From Diphasiastrum complanatum (taxonomy: Eukaryota > Streptophyta > Lycopodiopsida > Lycopodiales > Lycopodiaceae), in contig CM055099.1 in NCBI GenBank assembly GCA_029204225.1, positions 61,597,753 to 61,661,752 of the forward strand: a stretch of DNA of 64,000 nucleotides. Reading direction: 5' to 3'. Positions 24,800 through 35,379 of the stretch are shown piece by piece; position 1 is the stretch's first letter, and every line of letters begins with the position of its first letter. The position numbers were made by a program, and so were the translations under genes. The notes below the pieces were generated by a model. That model searched no databases. It saw only the letters and a program-made list of their open reading frames with translations, and was not told where the DNA came from.

Positions 24800-26340
24800 G
24801 TGCAATCGCCCTATAACGGATGGATGGGATGAATCCCATGTATGTATGATATGTGTATATTTCTGGCATCACCACGTGGCGATTCACAACACATAAAAAA
24901 GCACGAAATTGTCCAAAAACTTGGAAGATAATAATGATTGGTCAAAATGGAAGGGCATAATATGTTGCATTATGTACTCGGTGGAGCCAAGAGTAGAGCT
25001 ATGGAGATACAACATCAAACACCTATCCTTTCATCTCTTATGTGCTTCCTAGATGCAGGCCTAAACACCCAACCTTTCGTCACTTATGTGAAATTTGAGT
25101 ACCACCCTCAAAATGTTTGAGGAGAGTGCCAAAGAGTGGAGCTAGCAAGATGCAGCAATAAACATCAAGCCCTTCATCTCTAATATGACGTGAGCATGAG
25201 TGTGCTACGTAAGTTTGAGCACTAAATGCATTCCCTTTTACTTGTCATTTTAAACTCCAAACGCTTTTTGGCCTTGCCTTGCAAAGGCAATACTTTTTGT
25301 GAGGTTGGTCAATGGAATTTGGAAGCAAGTCAGTGTTAGAGGATCAATTGTGAAGATGGTCTCAACTTTTGGGGCTTGGACTTTAATGGAGGGCATGTCG
25401 ACATGTACACATCTGCATGCAGTTGTTTGCATGTGTAGTAGAAGACGTACAACTCTGACCTTTGCATGCCTTTTTTGTTTTACAAATTTTCTTGGTTTTT
25501 TGTTTGATTAGGTTAGAGCATGCATGGAAGGAAGGAAGGAAGGAAGGAAGTGTGTGTTCATTTAAGAAATAACAAATGAAGCTTAAGCAAATCTACATGT
25601 CATCGTTTCAAAAACAGCTAACGATCCAATTGCCAGCAAATTTGTTCACCTTCGCCTTTGGTTCTCATATATTGGATGGAGCTACCTTTTTGCATTGGAG
25701 AAGTTGCATGAAGGCAGGCGCTCCGACATTTTGTGCCATGCTATTTTTCCACTGCCAGGAGTCTGACAAGGCATTGTAACTGCAACTTGTGAAGAGATCA
25801 ACTTGATATTAGCAGTAACTTTGATCTTTCATCAATAAAAAAAGTAATATGGCTATACGTCCTCATGGCAATGCAAGCCACTCTAATGAAATAGACCTCG
25901 TGGAAGTTTTGCAAAAGATTGAAGAGGGTGGAGAGATGGCTCCTCCCTTGATCATCTGCTTTCTCAGAATCCTTCAAAACATGATCGAGACGCTATTCTT
26001 CTTCAAGCAATGGAGAGAAACCTCTGGAGACAAACAAATTTGGTTTATCATCATTTCAATTGGTAAGAGTGGCTCACAAAATGAAGAAGCTTCAAGATGA
26101 TGGGATTCCTTCAATTCCTTCACTTTCATATAGGATCTCAGATTCCATCTTTGTCCATTTTCAAGGAACGGGTGAGCGAGGCAGCTCATATGTACTAAGA
26201 GCTCTAATTTTTATAATGAGACATGATTGTTGTGTTCTTGCTCTTGGGTTGAATTAAAGTTGGCAGAGGTCATTGTTGCTTTCAAAGATAACGGTCAGGA
26301 TTGATTTCTAAAAAAATAATGCATAATATCAATTGGTTTA
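24800..26340. other. intergenic stretch, no recognised gene
   Basis: Mixed sequence with short chance ORFs. A weakly coding-like plus-strand patch at 25849-26257 (for example NEIDLVEVLQKIEEGGE, then ISDSIFVHFQGTGERGSSY in another frame) may be a dead exon. I cannot name it. Confidence 0.4.
25526..25550. repeat. (GGAA)n microsatellite
   Basis: Six perfect GGAA units plus one base. Confidence 0.9.
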
Positions 26341-26347
26341 GGGTTTA

Positions 26348-26531
26348 GAATTAAGATAGCATGCCGGCGTGCTAAATGAAAGAAGAATTTTTTTTTTTTT
26401 TGGCAATGGAATCAGATAGCACGCCGGCGTGTTGTGTGATTCAATCGCAAAAAAAAAAAAAAAAAATTTGCGATGGAATCACTTGGCATGTCGGTGTGCT
26501 ATCTTTGAATGCTAAAAAATAATCTTAATTC
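26348..26531. repeat. compact foldback element of nested palindromes
   Basis: Bounded by perfect 10-bp inverted repeats GAATTAAGAT (26348-26357) and ATCTTAATTC (26522-26531). Inside are three versions of an 18-bp palindrome of type TAGCACGCCGGCGTGCTA (near 26358, 26417 and 26495). The middle one is the centre of a larger imperfect hairpin: a T run, then GGCAATGGAATCAGATAGCACGCC, pairing with GGCGTGTTGTGTGATTCAATCGC and an A run (about 26388-26466). The symmetry resembles a miniature inverted-repeat or foldback transposon. No target duplication could be fixed, and no coding sequence is present. Confidence 0.6.
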
Positions 26532-26622
26532 AAAACTCCTCCTACTATGGTATTCCATTGTGAAATTTTTAATTATGTACAAGACCATATTTCTAAATGA
26601 TAAACACTCAACTAGTGGCATA

Positions 26623-26653
26623 AAAAAGGTAGCACACCATGTGCTATCTTTTT
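26623..26653. repeat. 31-bp inverted repeat with the same GATAGCACA motif
   Basis: Arms AAAAAGGTAGCACA and TGTGCTATCTTTTT pair at 13 of 14 positions around a 3-base spacer. The core is the same GATAGCACR used in the foldback 90 bp to the left. Confidence 0.7.
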
Positions 26654-27197
26654 GTTGAATCATGGCAAGCAAAAAACTTGCAAAACTCCCAAAAAATTTA
26701 CTTGCAAAATGCCAAGGCCCTCATCACAAGTACAAAAAAACGAATGATAGAGAAAAATCTCTTCATTGCCAATTATCAAAACTCAAATTGTAATAGCATG
26801 ATCAAAAATAGCAGAACAAGACCAGTCATGTGTCGAATTGTCGAATGTAGTATATATTGCTGAATGATGAAAAATACATCTGTTGTCTTCTTTGATTGCA
26901 CTATAATAATAGTGCATCTAATTCAGCTATAAATTTTGCTCTTACACAAACTGTAATCACGATAGCTTATTGATGATCAGTCTAGGCCTATGACGGAATA
27001 AAGAGAGAAGAAAAGAATGAATCCTTGAGTTCTGGACTTGATTCAAGTTAAAATAAACTACTTGATCTATTTGTAGTTGTTGATGGCACAACCCTAAGGG
27101 AATGCATCTTATCCACTTGGAAGGTGCCACGTGGAGATAAGGGATTTGATAACACTCCAAGTGATGTGTTGTAAAGCTACCTTTACAAGCTTTACTT

Positions 27198-27286
27198 CCG
27201 GCGCCATCAGCGCCAGCTATGTCCCCGGCGCCAACAGCGCCCTTGCTGCTCCCGGCGCCACTGTGACCAGAATCCAGCCGGCGCCA
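27198..27286. repeat. 27-bp GC-rich minisatellite (CCGGCGCCA core)
   Basis: CCGGCGCCA recurs at 27198, 27225, 27252 and 27278, with spacings of 27, 27 and 26 bp. On the minus strand it lies in an open frame that reads as a Gly/Ala-rich nonapeptide-like repeat. GGCGCCA also recurs singly near 27825 and 28026. Confidence 0.8.
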
Positions 27287-27792
27287 AGTTCCTATGGCTG
27301 AAAATCTTTGATCGGTTCTAGCGGAGTCCAAAGAGCTCAGATCGATGTGCAATCACCTCACACGATCTAGGCATGATTAAAGGAAGCCTGGGGATCAATA
27401 AAATCTAGAGAGAGAAAATGACTTTCTAGAATGAGAAAATTCTAGAGAGAGAAAAATGTGCTTTACCAGCTTGGGTAGAGTGCTTGGTATGAGGGGGGGG
27501 GCCACCAATACTATAGGGGAGTGCGGGTTGCGACTTAGGGCGAGCTCCAACCAAGTCTCAGCCTCCCTTGCTGGAATGTTGTCATGGCTCTCGCCTTGGC
27601 ATGCTAGCGCCCCGGAGACTAGGGTCGGTCACACACTTGAAATGTAACCTTCTTAGATTTATCAATAAAGTGGGATTTTCCTCAAACTGACTCTGATTAC
27701 CTTCTAGGTTTCAGTGTTCGATAAAAGCGCCAGTTGTAAGGCCGCTTCCAAATTTTTAAGTTGGCACATAGCTGAGGGTCGTATCCCGGGAC

Positions 27793-27864
27793 GCCAGCGG
27801 TATGCCGTCGGGACCATTCGGTCCGTGGCGCCAGCGGTATGTTGTCGGGACCATTTGGTCCAGG
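27793..27864. repeat. 37-bp tandem duplication
   Basis: GCCAGCGGTATGCCGTCGGG and its near copy 37 bp later, each followed by ACCATTYGGTCC. Confidence 0.8.
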
Positions 27865-27999
27865 AACTGGTTGTTTCCATATCTATCGCGACTTGTGGTT
27901 CTGAGTGTTCCTTGCATGAACGTGAATGGGTTAAGCTCTTGGGGAACGGGCTCTAACCTGTCGGTTGAGTTGGATGGCTTGCTTGGGTGGACGTTACCT

Positions 28000-28300
28000 G
28001 TTTATGGCTGTCCAGTCTGGCGTGGCGCCAGGTTGGCTTCCAGCGCTCGTGACGAAGCTTTCAGTTGGTTAAGTCTGATGTAAGTCAGACCGCTTGCTTG
28101 GAATGAATGTTACTCGTTTGTAACAAAGCTTCGAGGTGGTTAAGTTTGATGTATGTTGGGCGGCTTGCTTGGAGGGAAGTCACCCACATCGGGACCCCCG
28201 ATCTGGCATGGTGCCAGGTTGGATCTCAATGTTAGTTTTCGGAACTTCAAGTTGGTTAAGTCTGATCGTTGTTGGCGAGTTGGCTGCTTGTATGTCAAGT
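28000..28300. repeat. degenerate tandem repeats downstream of a copia RNase H
   Basis: Three diverged copies of a block of about 90-130 bp sharing GTTGGTTAAGTCTGATG, CGGCTTGCTTGG and GGTGCCAGGTTGG-like pieces. They follow the RNase H end of the minus-strand copia fossil and may be its 3' untranslated region. Confidence 0.55.
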
Positions 28301-28399
28301 GGGTTTGGATGGCAAGAGTTGAAGGCTGGGAAGCTAAGTCGTGGTTCCCGGTTTCCTTTGGGATGCCTGCGCTACATAATGTCTTATGCTTCATGAACA

Positions 28400-29191
28400 A
28401 GTCCTTTCCCAATGCTATGGTGAAGATATCAACTACACATTCCCTTGAGGACACATGTTGAAGCTCCACCTCCTTTGCAATGACTTGCTCCCTCACAAAA
28501 TGATATGCCACCTCAATTTGCTTGCTCCTAGCATAAAAGATAGGATTGTTTGCCAACCTTTGGGCTGATAGATTGTCACAAAAGATGATTGGGCTCTCTG
28601 AAAAATCCCTCAAGTGAATATCCTTGATCATCCTCTTAATCCATACCATCTCCTTTGTATAATGTGTAAGAGCTTTGCACTCGACCTCACTAGATGACAA
28701 TGGGATAGTGGCTTGTTTCTTCAACATCCATGATATAGCTCCATCGCCTATGAAAATACAATGAGCACTAATGGATTTTCTATCCATTATATCTCTACCA
28801 TAGTCCGAATCTGAAAATCCAAACAAGTTAGGTGATGATCCCTCATACAGTATGCCAAAATATCGAGTTCCAATGATGTACCTCAAAACTCGTTTTCCTA
28901 GCTTCCAATTCTCCTCACTAGGATCTTGCATGAATTGAATCAATCTTCCAACACAATAGCTTAGATCTGGTCTTGTAATGGTTAGATAAATGAGTGAACC
29001 AACTAGCTTCCTATAGAGAGTAATGTTTTTGAAGGATCTTTCACTACCTCTTATAGTTAGTTTTACATGAGACTCCATAGGTGTATCACAAGCTTTTGCA
29101 TCTACCATATGAAATCTTTTTAGAATAGATTTAGTATACTTCTCTATACAAATGAAAGTAGATTGAGAAGATCTAATCACTTACAATCCTT
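28400..29191 (-). mobile_element. Ty1/copia fossil, RT end and RNase H
   Basis: A minus-strand frame carries the RT C-terminal part (DTPMESHVKLTIRGSERSF, KLVGSLIYLTITRPDLSY) and RNase H (GFSDSDYGRD, SSSEVECKAL, FCDNLSAQRLANN, ARSKQIEVAYHFVREQ). The part is well kept, and the open frame runs on into the tandem repeats to 28140. The rest of the element is cut off at about 29191 by the next copia copy. Its RGSERSF block matches the short piece left in the nested element at 9420-13986, so the two families are related. Confidence 0.87.
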
Positions 29192-32100
29192 GTTGGAGAA
29201 AGAGGGTGTGTGAGTGTGAGAAACTAAAATAGCTCGAAAAGAAAACGAAGAAGTGAACTCGAAACTCGAATGAGAAACGAACTCGAACGGAAAGTGTTCG
29301 TGCGCAGCTGAGCTATAATACTCTTTTCCTAAGCATGACTACACCTATAAAAAATGAACAGAATGTTAGTCATAGAAATCACGGTCGATCTGATTACGTA
29401 GCCAAACATTAAGCAACAAAACATCAGAAGGATAATTTGCCGCGAACAGCTAGACAAATTATTTGTCGCGAATGATTCGCGAAGAGCTAGACTGAGCTAG
29501 ACTGATAATCAGTCGCGAAAGACAAGACTTAATATTAGTCGTGAACAACTAGACTAAAAATACTTCACTAAGAACAGACTACCAGATTAAGCAATAAGAG
29601 AGTCAGGCAAAATGTAGAAAAGCATAGCAATATTGACACAAATCTAAATGCAGAACAAACAGAGCTGTTATTAGATTAAGTATAGCAAAATATACAAGTC
29701 AATAATGTTGTTGAGCACAAGACAATTGCAGACAAAACCGCGTGCTCTACAAAGCTAATCCAATTTGTAAAAAAGAATAAACCTATCACTGACAATACAA
29801 AGAATCGATGCGCGAGGGCATCTACTTCGTCTATCTCTAATAAGCTTCTGATGCTATTATTTTCACACATGTTGTTATCTTACATGTCTAGAATACGCAA
29901 ATGGTATTCAATATATATACACAATTTTGCAAGTGTGCAGATGAAGAAAGTACAAAGTGAATGTGCTATCTGTAGAAGATCATGGGTGGCGGCTGTTGTT
30001 GTCAAGTCTGTTTGCACAGTTGCATGGGATGAGCGTGAAAAGGCCGCGACATCAACCTTTGCTAAAATGAATGTTGGTGAAGATGCCAAAAATGCACACT
30101 CTGACAAATGTCTTAAGATCTGATTTACAAGGTGCCTTCCCTTTTCTGTAAGGGCACTTTCGACATTTTGTAAGGCAGTGTCATCTTTTTTGTCTGTCAC
30201 AAACCACGTGTAAAAATGTAGTGTTGCATTTTTCGCCTTTTGTTCCTGTGGAAAATTACTTGTATTTATGCAAACAGTCACGTTTTTCACTTGTCTAATT
30301 GCTTGGTCTGAGGACATTGGTCCTTTGACAAATGCAGGCCTGGATCCATTGGTGAGTGAGCTGATTTACAATTCATTATGTTGAGTGATGTAGATCAGTC
30401 GTCTCGCGCTGTCTCTGTGGATTTGAATGCCCAAACAGAAGTCATGTCGAACTCTGAAAACAATATCTGCTTAGAATCCTTGACCAATTTGGTATTGTTG
30501 CTGAAAAGCAACGTATCATCTACGTATAAGGTGATGATAATGAAGGCTTGTTGTGAAATAGACGTTGCAATCAGCAGTTCTTGGTTGGAATCCTTGTTCG
30601 ATGAGGAATGTGTTGATCCTCTGAAACCAAGCTCTGGCAGACTATTTCATGTAGATGTCTTCTGGTATAACTCCATTTAGATGAGTTGTTTGTACATCAA
30701 GTTGATGTGCTTCAAGGTTGGCAGCTGCAGCATAAGATAGGAGGGCCTGGATCGACGAATGCTTGACTATTGGACTAAAAGTCTCGTTGTAGTCGATGTT
30801 GGAAATTTGAGTGAATCCTCGTGCTACTAGTCTTGCCTTCCTACAATCAATTGCTCCATTGGCATTGTATTTGATCTTGGAGATCCATTTGCAATCAATG
30901 ATATTGTAGCCAATAGGAACTTCGACTAGTGACCATATCTGGTTCTTGATCAGAGAGAAATACTCTCTGTCCATAGCTTCTCAGAGTCTGGTTGGCTGAG
31001 TGCCTCTTCGACTGTTGTCGGTTCCTGTGTCAAGAAACATGCAGACTCAAGAGTATACCTTGTGGGCTGTGTGCGCACTCGGCTTGATCTTCTGGGATTC
31101 GACTGATGAACCACTCCTAGGACATGTTGTTGGGTTGCAGCAACGTCTTCGTCTAATTCAATGTCAAATAGTGGGTCGACAATGGACATGCCTAAGCCAG
31201 AAGCTCGGATTGTCGTGTCAATGGCAGGTGATAAAGGTTTTCCTGGAGCAATATCCTTGTCTTTGATGTCGATGAACTGATCCTCAATAAAGACAATATC
31301 CCGACTATACAAGATTTGCTGGGTATCAGGACCATACAGCTTGTATGTATTATCAGATGAAGTATATCCAATTAGGATGGCCTTGAGACCTTGGAAGTCC
31401 AATTTCTTCCTCGTTTCTTTCGGGATCTACGCGTAGGCAACGCATCCAACACTCTTAGGTTCTTTACATAAGGCTTAGAGCCTGTCCACACCTCATGGGG
31501 TGTCCTGCCTGAGAGGGCCTTGGTCAAACATCTATTCTGGACGTAAACTGTAGTGGAGACAACTTCGGCCCAGAATCTCTTGGGCAGCGATGCATGCGCT
31601 AGCTTACATTTGGCTGATTCAACCAGGGTACGGTTCTTCCTCTTGGCTAAGCCATTAGATTGAGGATTGTAAGGAGTGATGAATTGTTGTTCAATGCCTT
31701 GGCTTTGGCAGTACTCCTTAAACTCGATAGAGATATATTCTCCACCATTGTCTAAGCTTAGGGCCTTGATCGTCCTTCCAATCTCCTTTTATGCACGCTC
31801 CTTGAAGATTCTGAAGCAGTTGAAGACTTCTGATTTCTTCTTTATAAAGTACACCATAGTCCTTCTGGAAAATTCATTAATAAAAGCTATAAAATACTTT
31901 GCATCGAAGGATTCTTCATCGGGCCACAAATGTCTGAATGTACAATGTCTAACAATCCTCTAGCAATATGCTGATGGCTTGATTTAAATGGTTTCCTAGT
32001 CTGTTTACCAACTAGACAGTCTTGACAGACATGTAACTCGACTTTATCACAAGGATAGTCGAGATCAAGAACAACAAATTGTCTAGACATTTGTTGTAGA

Positions 32101-32440
32101 GTAGCATGATTCAAGTGACCAAGTCTATAATGCCAAAATAAACTTTTATTTGCATGAATAGAAGTACTGAGCGTCTGACTAGAGGCAGAAAAGCAATGAC
32201 TTAATTTATACAAGTATCCATGCCTCTTTCTGAGTGCTAGGATCTTGCCTGTCCTATCAACTACTTTGCACTGATCACATTCGAATTCTACTCTATGTCC
32301 TAGATCTGTGATCCTGCTTATAGAGAGAAGATTTGTAGATAAATTTGGTACATACAGGACTTTAGAGAGTAGCTTAGATTGACCATTTGCAAAATTCAAT
32401 CTCACAGTACCTTCACCTTTAATAACTTGTGTGCTATTTT
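29192..32440 (-). mobile_element. Ty1/copia fossil with 3' LTR, RT and integrase parts
   Basis: A minus-strand copia copy. Its LTR-like 3' end (about 30330 to 29192, ending TTTCTCCAACA on the minus strand) interrupts the RT of the copia fossil to its left, so this is the later arrival. Parts going right: RT (about 30974-30360; NQIWSLVEVPIGYNIIDCKW, HQLDVQTTHLNGVIPEDIYM), the integrase-RT linker (31402-30950), the integrase core (about 31900-31400), and the pre-integrase zinc region (32405-31887; YRLGHLNHATLQQM, CQDCLVGKQTRKPF). RNase H, gag and a 5' LTR are not seen. Broken, with several breaks. Confidence 0.82.
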
Positions 32441-35379
32441 AACAAGTTGAAAGGAGAAAGTCCTCCAAATCCAAGGTAGAGCCTCCAAATGTCCTCCAAG
32501 CAACCTGCAAGCTCCAAGATGCTTCTCCAACTCCAAGCTAGGATGCCTCCACCTGCAAGTAATGATCTACAAGCCTCCAAGGATCTCTTCCAAGCTCCAA
32601 GCAAGACCTATCTAGCACCCCCTTGCTAACCATAAATAAATCACAAGCATATCACAACAATCCATAGCTTACTCAAGATCCAAACCCTACTTATGTCCCA
32701 TACCATAAGCAAGATCCAAACCTTAGCATACTACACACAAGAATCACTCTACACACTAGTAGCCACACTAGAGCATAAGCAAGGTAAGCAAAAAATTTCT
32801 CTCTCCCTTCCAATGGGCGCCAAGGTCATCAGACATCTTCCATAACTTATGACTCTTTGATTGATATTCTTGTGGAACTTGAAACTCAATGGACCCTTTA
32901 GGAGGGCGCCCTCCTACTAGGACCCATTGCCCAAGTTGTGCATATATACTTTTGTTAGCCGATATTTCTGCACGAAAAATCGAGCTAATATTGAAGTTTA
33001 AGTTTGAAATAATTGAAAAAACCGGCATGTAAAACCCGGTTATTAGAGAAAAATCGGCACAAATTTGCCTAGAATTGGGTCCCAGCCCGCCCTAAAGTGG
33101 CTAGACACAGTTTAAAAGTAAAAAACTGACTTTCGAAAAAAAAATATTTTGTGGTCAAGTTTTGTAAGACCGAGCCACAAGTGCCGGTCCACCTAGAATT
33201 GGGTCCCTGCCTGTCCTAAATGAGGCTAGAGAAAAAAATTTGGCCTTAGAAATGGCCGATAAATATTTTACGGCTTTTCAAAAAAATGGCCAGTTGTCAA
33301 AAAATAGCCGATATGACCGTGCTAAAGTCTCACCATGTACTGAGTCCATTTTTACTAATATATGATCACTCAGTGTATTTTTCAAGAAAATCGTGTTGTC
33401 GTGGAAGCCCTAGTCATGAATGCCAAAAAAGTCAACCATAGAAGAAAAAACCGAGAAAGAAAAGTCTCGGGTAAAAGCGGGACGAGAAATATGGATTCAG
33501 TGTCAAGGAGTCACAGAAACCCTAACGACAAAGTTTGGGCAATTTACGGGCAATTAACGAAATGTGCGGGCCAAGTGGTTACCCAACAGGCCAAAAATCT
33601 AGACAAATGAGCAGTAGGCGCACGACCCTTGAAAAATCGAAGAAAGGCCAAAAACAAAAGTACCCAAAGAAAAAATGAAGGCCGCCTACTAAAAATAGGG
33701 ATTGAAAAAGGGCCTCACCCAAAATTTGGATATTAAATGCCAAAACACCTTGGAGGCTATAAAAATTGGGAGGTACACCCACTAGCCATTGACATTTTGG
33801 GCTTCTAGGGTGTACAAAAGGGAAAACTTGAATGGTCTCCCTAGCGTTTGACAAAAATGGCATCTTGGCTAGTTTTGGAAGAGAGCCTTGAATGCACCAC
33901 TCCCCCACTCTCTTATGGAGGGTAGTAACACGGTGGATTTCACTTGGCAAATGACGCCAATATTGTCGAATGGTTTCGTTACTTCCTTGTTGTAGGGAAG
34001 TCAGTGTGAACAATAGGCCATCAGCCGTTCGGTGGGGAGCATACTCAACTAAAAACAGTCTATGAAACTCCTCAATGGTGTGAATTGAGCCTCTCTGCAG
34101 ACTATGATACCAGTGCCTAGCCGTTCAGGATAAAGTGCTGGAAAAAAACATCATTTCATGATGTGGGTTTGTGATGGCACTGGTAAAGCAGGTGGTCCAA
34201 AAAGCATCAATATGTTCTTCAGTACTTTCATACGGTGCTCCATGAAACTCAAGAGTGGATCCACTAAGCATGGGTAGTCCTCCTGTCTCCGGGGGTACTA
34301 CGATTGGTTCAGTCAAACGTCGTGCCATTCTGTTAGCAACAGGTTCTATAGCAGCAGGTGTTACGTTTACTGACGGTCGTTCTGTAGCGTCGGTTGGCTC
34401 AAGTTCTGGTAGTTCTTCTATAGGTTCCAACGTATCATCCAAGTCCATCATAGGTGGATGAGACTCATCATTTAAGACTGGTGGGACAAAAAACCCACGA
34501 TTGCTTCTTCTAAGCCCTAAACGCTCTCTCTGGGGATTTGAAGTCTCTTTGTGCGGTGCTCCCTTAGACCTAGGTTTCCTTGGTATACCTATGATGTCTT
34601 GTCTAGGGTGACACTAATGATTGTTGCATAATAGATTTCTCACTTACAGATAGCAATCAACTGTCGTTGCACATGCAGTTTGTGATTTTCCCACGTTATC
34701 CCATAGGTCATCCATCCTTCGTCCACTAATACTGCATACGACCTAACTAACTCTATTTGGTCGTTTTTCTGCTCAATCCTAATCCAACCATATCCATGTA
34801 TAGTTTTTCTTGGTTCTTTGTACCAGGTGCCATCTCTACAGGATGCTAGGGTTGGTGGGTCGTAGGGTAATGACTTTCGACTTAGGGCTCTGGTTTTCAC
34901 TTTCACCCTAGGCTTCATACATAACCCCATTTTCTGACCTGTCCCGTCACTCTATGAAAAATTTCTAGTAGTACTTGGCATCACAGCCTAAACTCCCTGC
35001 TGGTGAAAATTGTATGCAGTCTCCAGTCCAAACTGTATTCCAAACTGTTGAAAGTAGAATGGCCTTGGCGAAGTCGGATCACATGCAGCTAGGTGCACTC
35101 ATAACGTATGTTCTAGGTGTGGGATCAGCACACATCACTGTGTGATGCTAACCACTTCGGTCTGTGATCAACGTGGTACTAGCCGCTTGTACGGTTATGC
35201 TAGCTTGCGGCTGATGGTTTAGATAGTGGAATTGTTTTCAAAACACGCAATCTAGGACCCATGAAACATGTAGACTTCTGGTAGTATGACAACTAGTTCT
35301 TTGTAGAACAACGATATGGATAACTACTCTTTCAAGCAACATCTCCTGAAAATTTTTCGACTCCTGGCAGACGCATCAA
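32441..35379 (-). mobile_element. Ty3/gypsy fossil, leader and gag part
   Basis: Follows, on the minus strand, the LTR at 37572-35380. A primer-site-like TTGATGCGTCTGCCAGG lies directly after the LTR end; its complement resembles a tRNA 3' end with a GCGTCTG acceptor stem, possibly arginine tRNA. Then come frames at 34930-34640 and 34451-34125 (Pro/Glu-rich, with EFHGAPYESTEEHIDAFW typical of a gypsy gag capsid) and about 34013-33850 (QQGSNETIRQYWRHLPSEI). Pol is not seen. Within 32760-33850 other sequence intervenes, with a plus-strand TATA (GCTATAAAAA near 33752) and a duplicated CTAGAATTGGGTCCC block, perhaps an inserted LTR. Confidence 0.6.
32460..32610. repeat. degenerate CTCCAA-rich repeat
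   Basis: CTCCAA or CTCCAAG recurs more than ten times in 150 bp, often as AAGCTCCAAG. Looks like an eroded minisatellite. Confidence 0.6.

Noticed and set aside
25849-26257. Possible exon of a peroxin-14-like gene
   Set aside because: Only a vague resemblance in a short acidic helix, spread over two frames. Not enough to name.
27450-28130. GC-richer block considered as an rRNA or organelle insertion
   Set aside because: No rRNA helices or organelle genes were recognised. Repeats and position point to copia-associated sequence.
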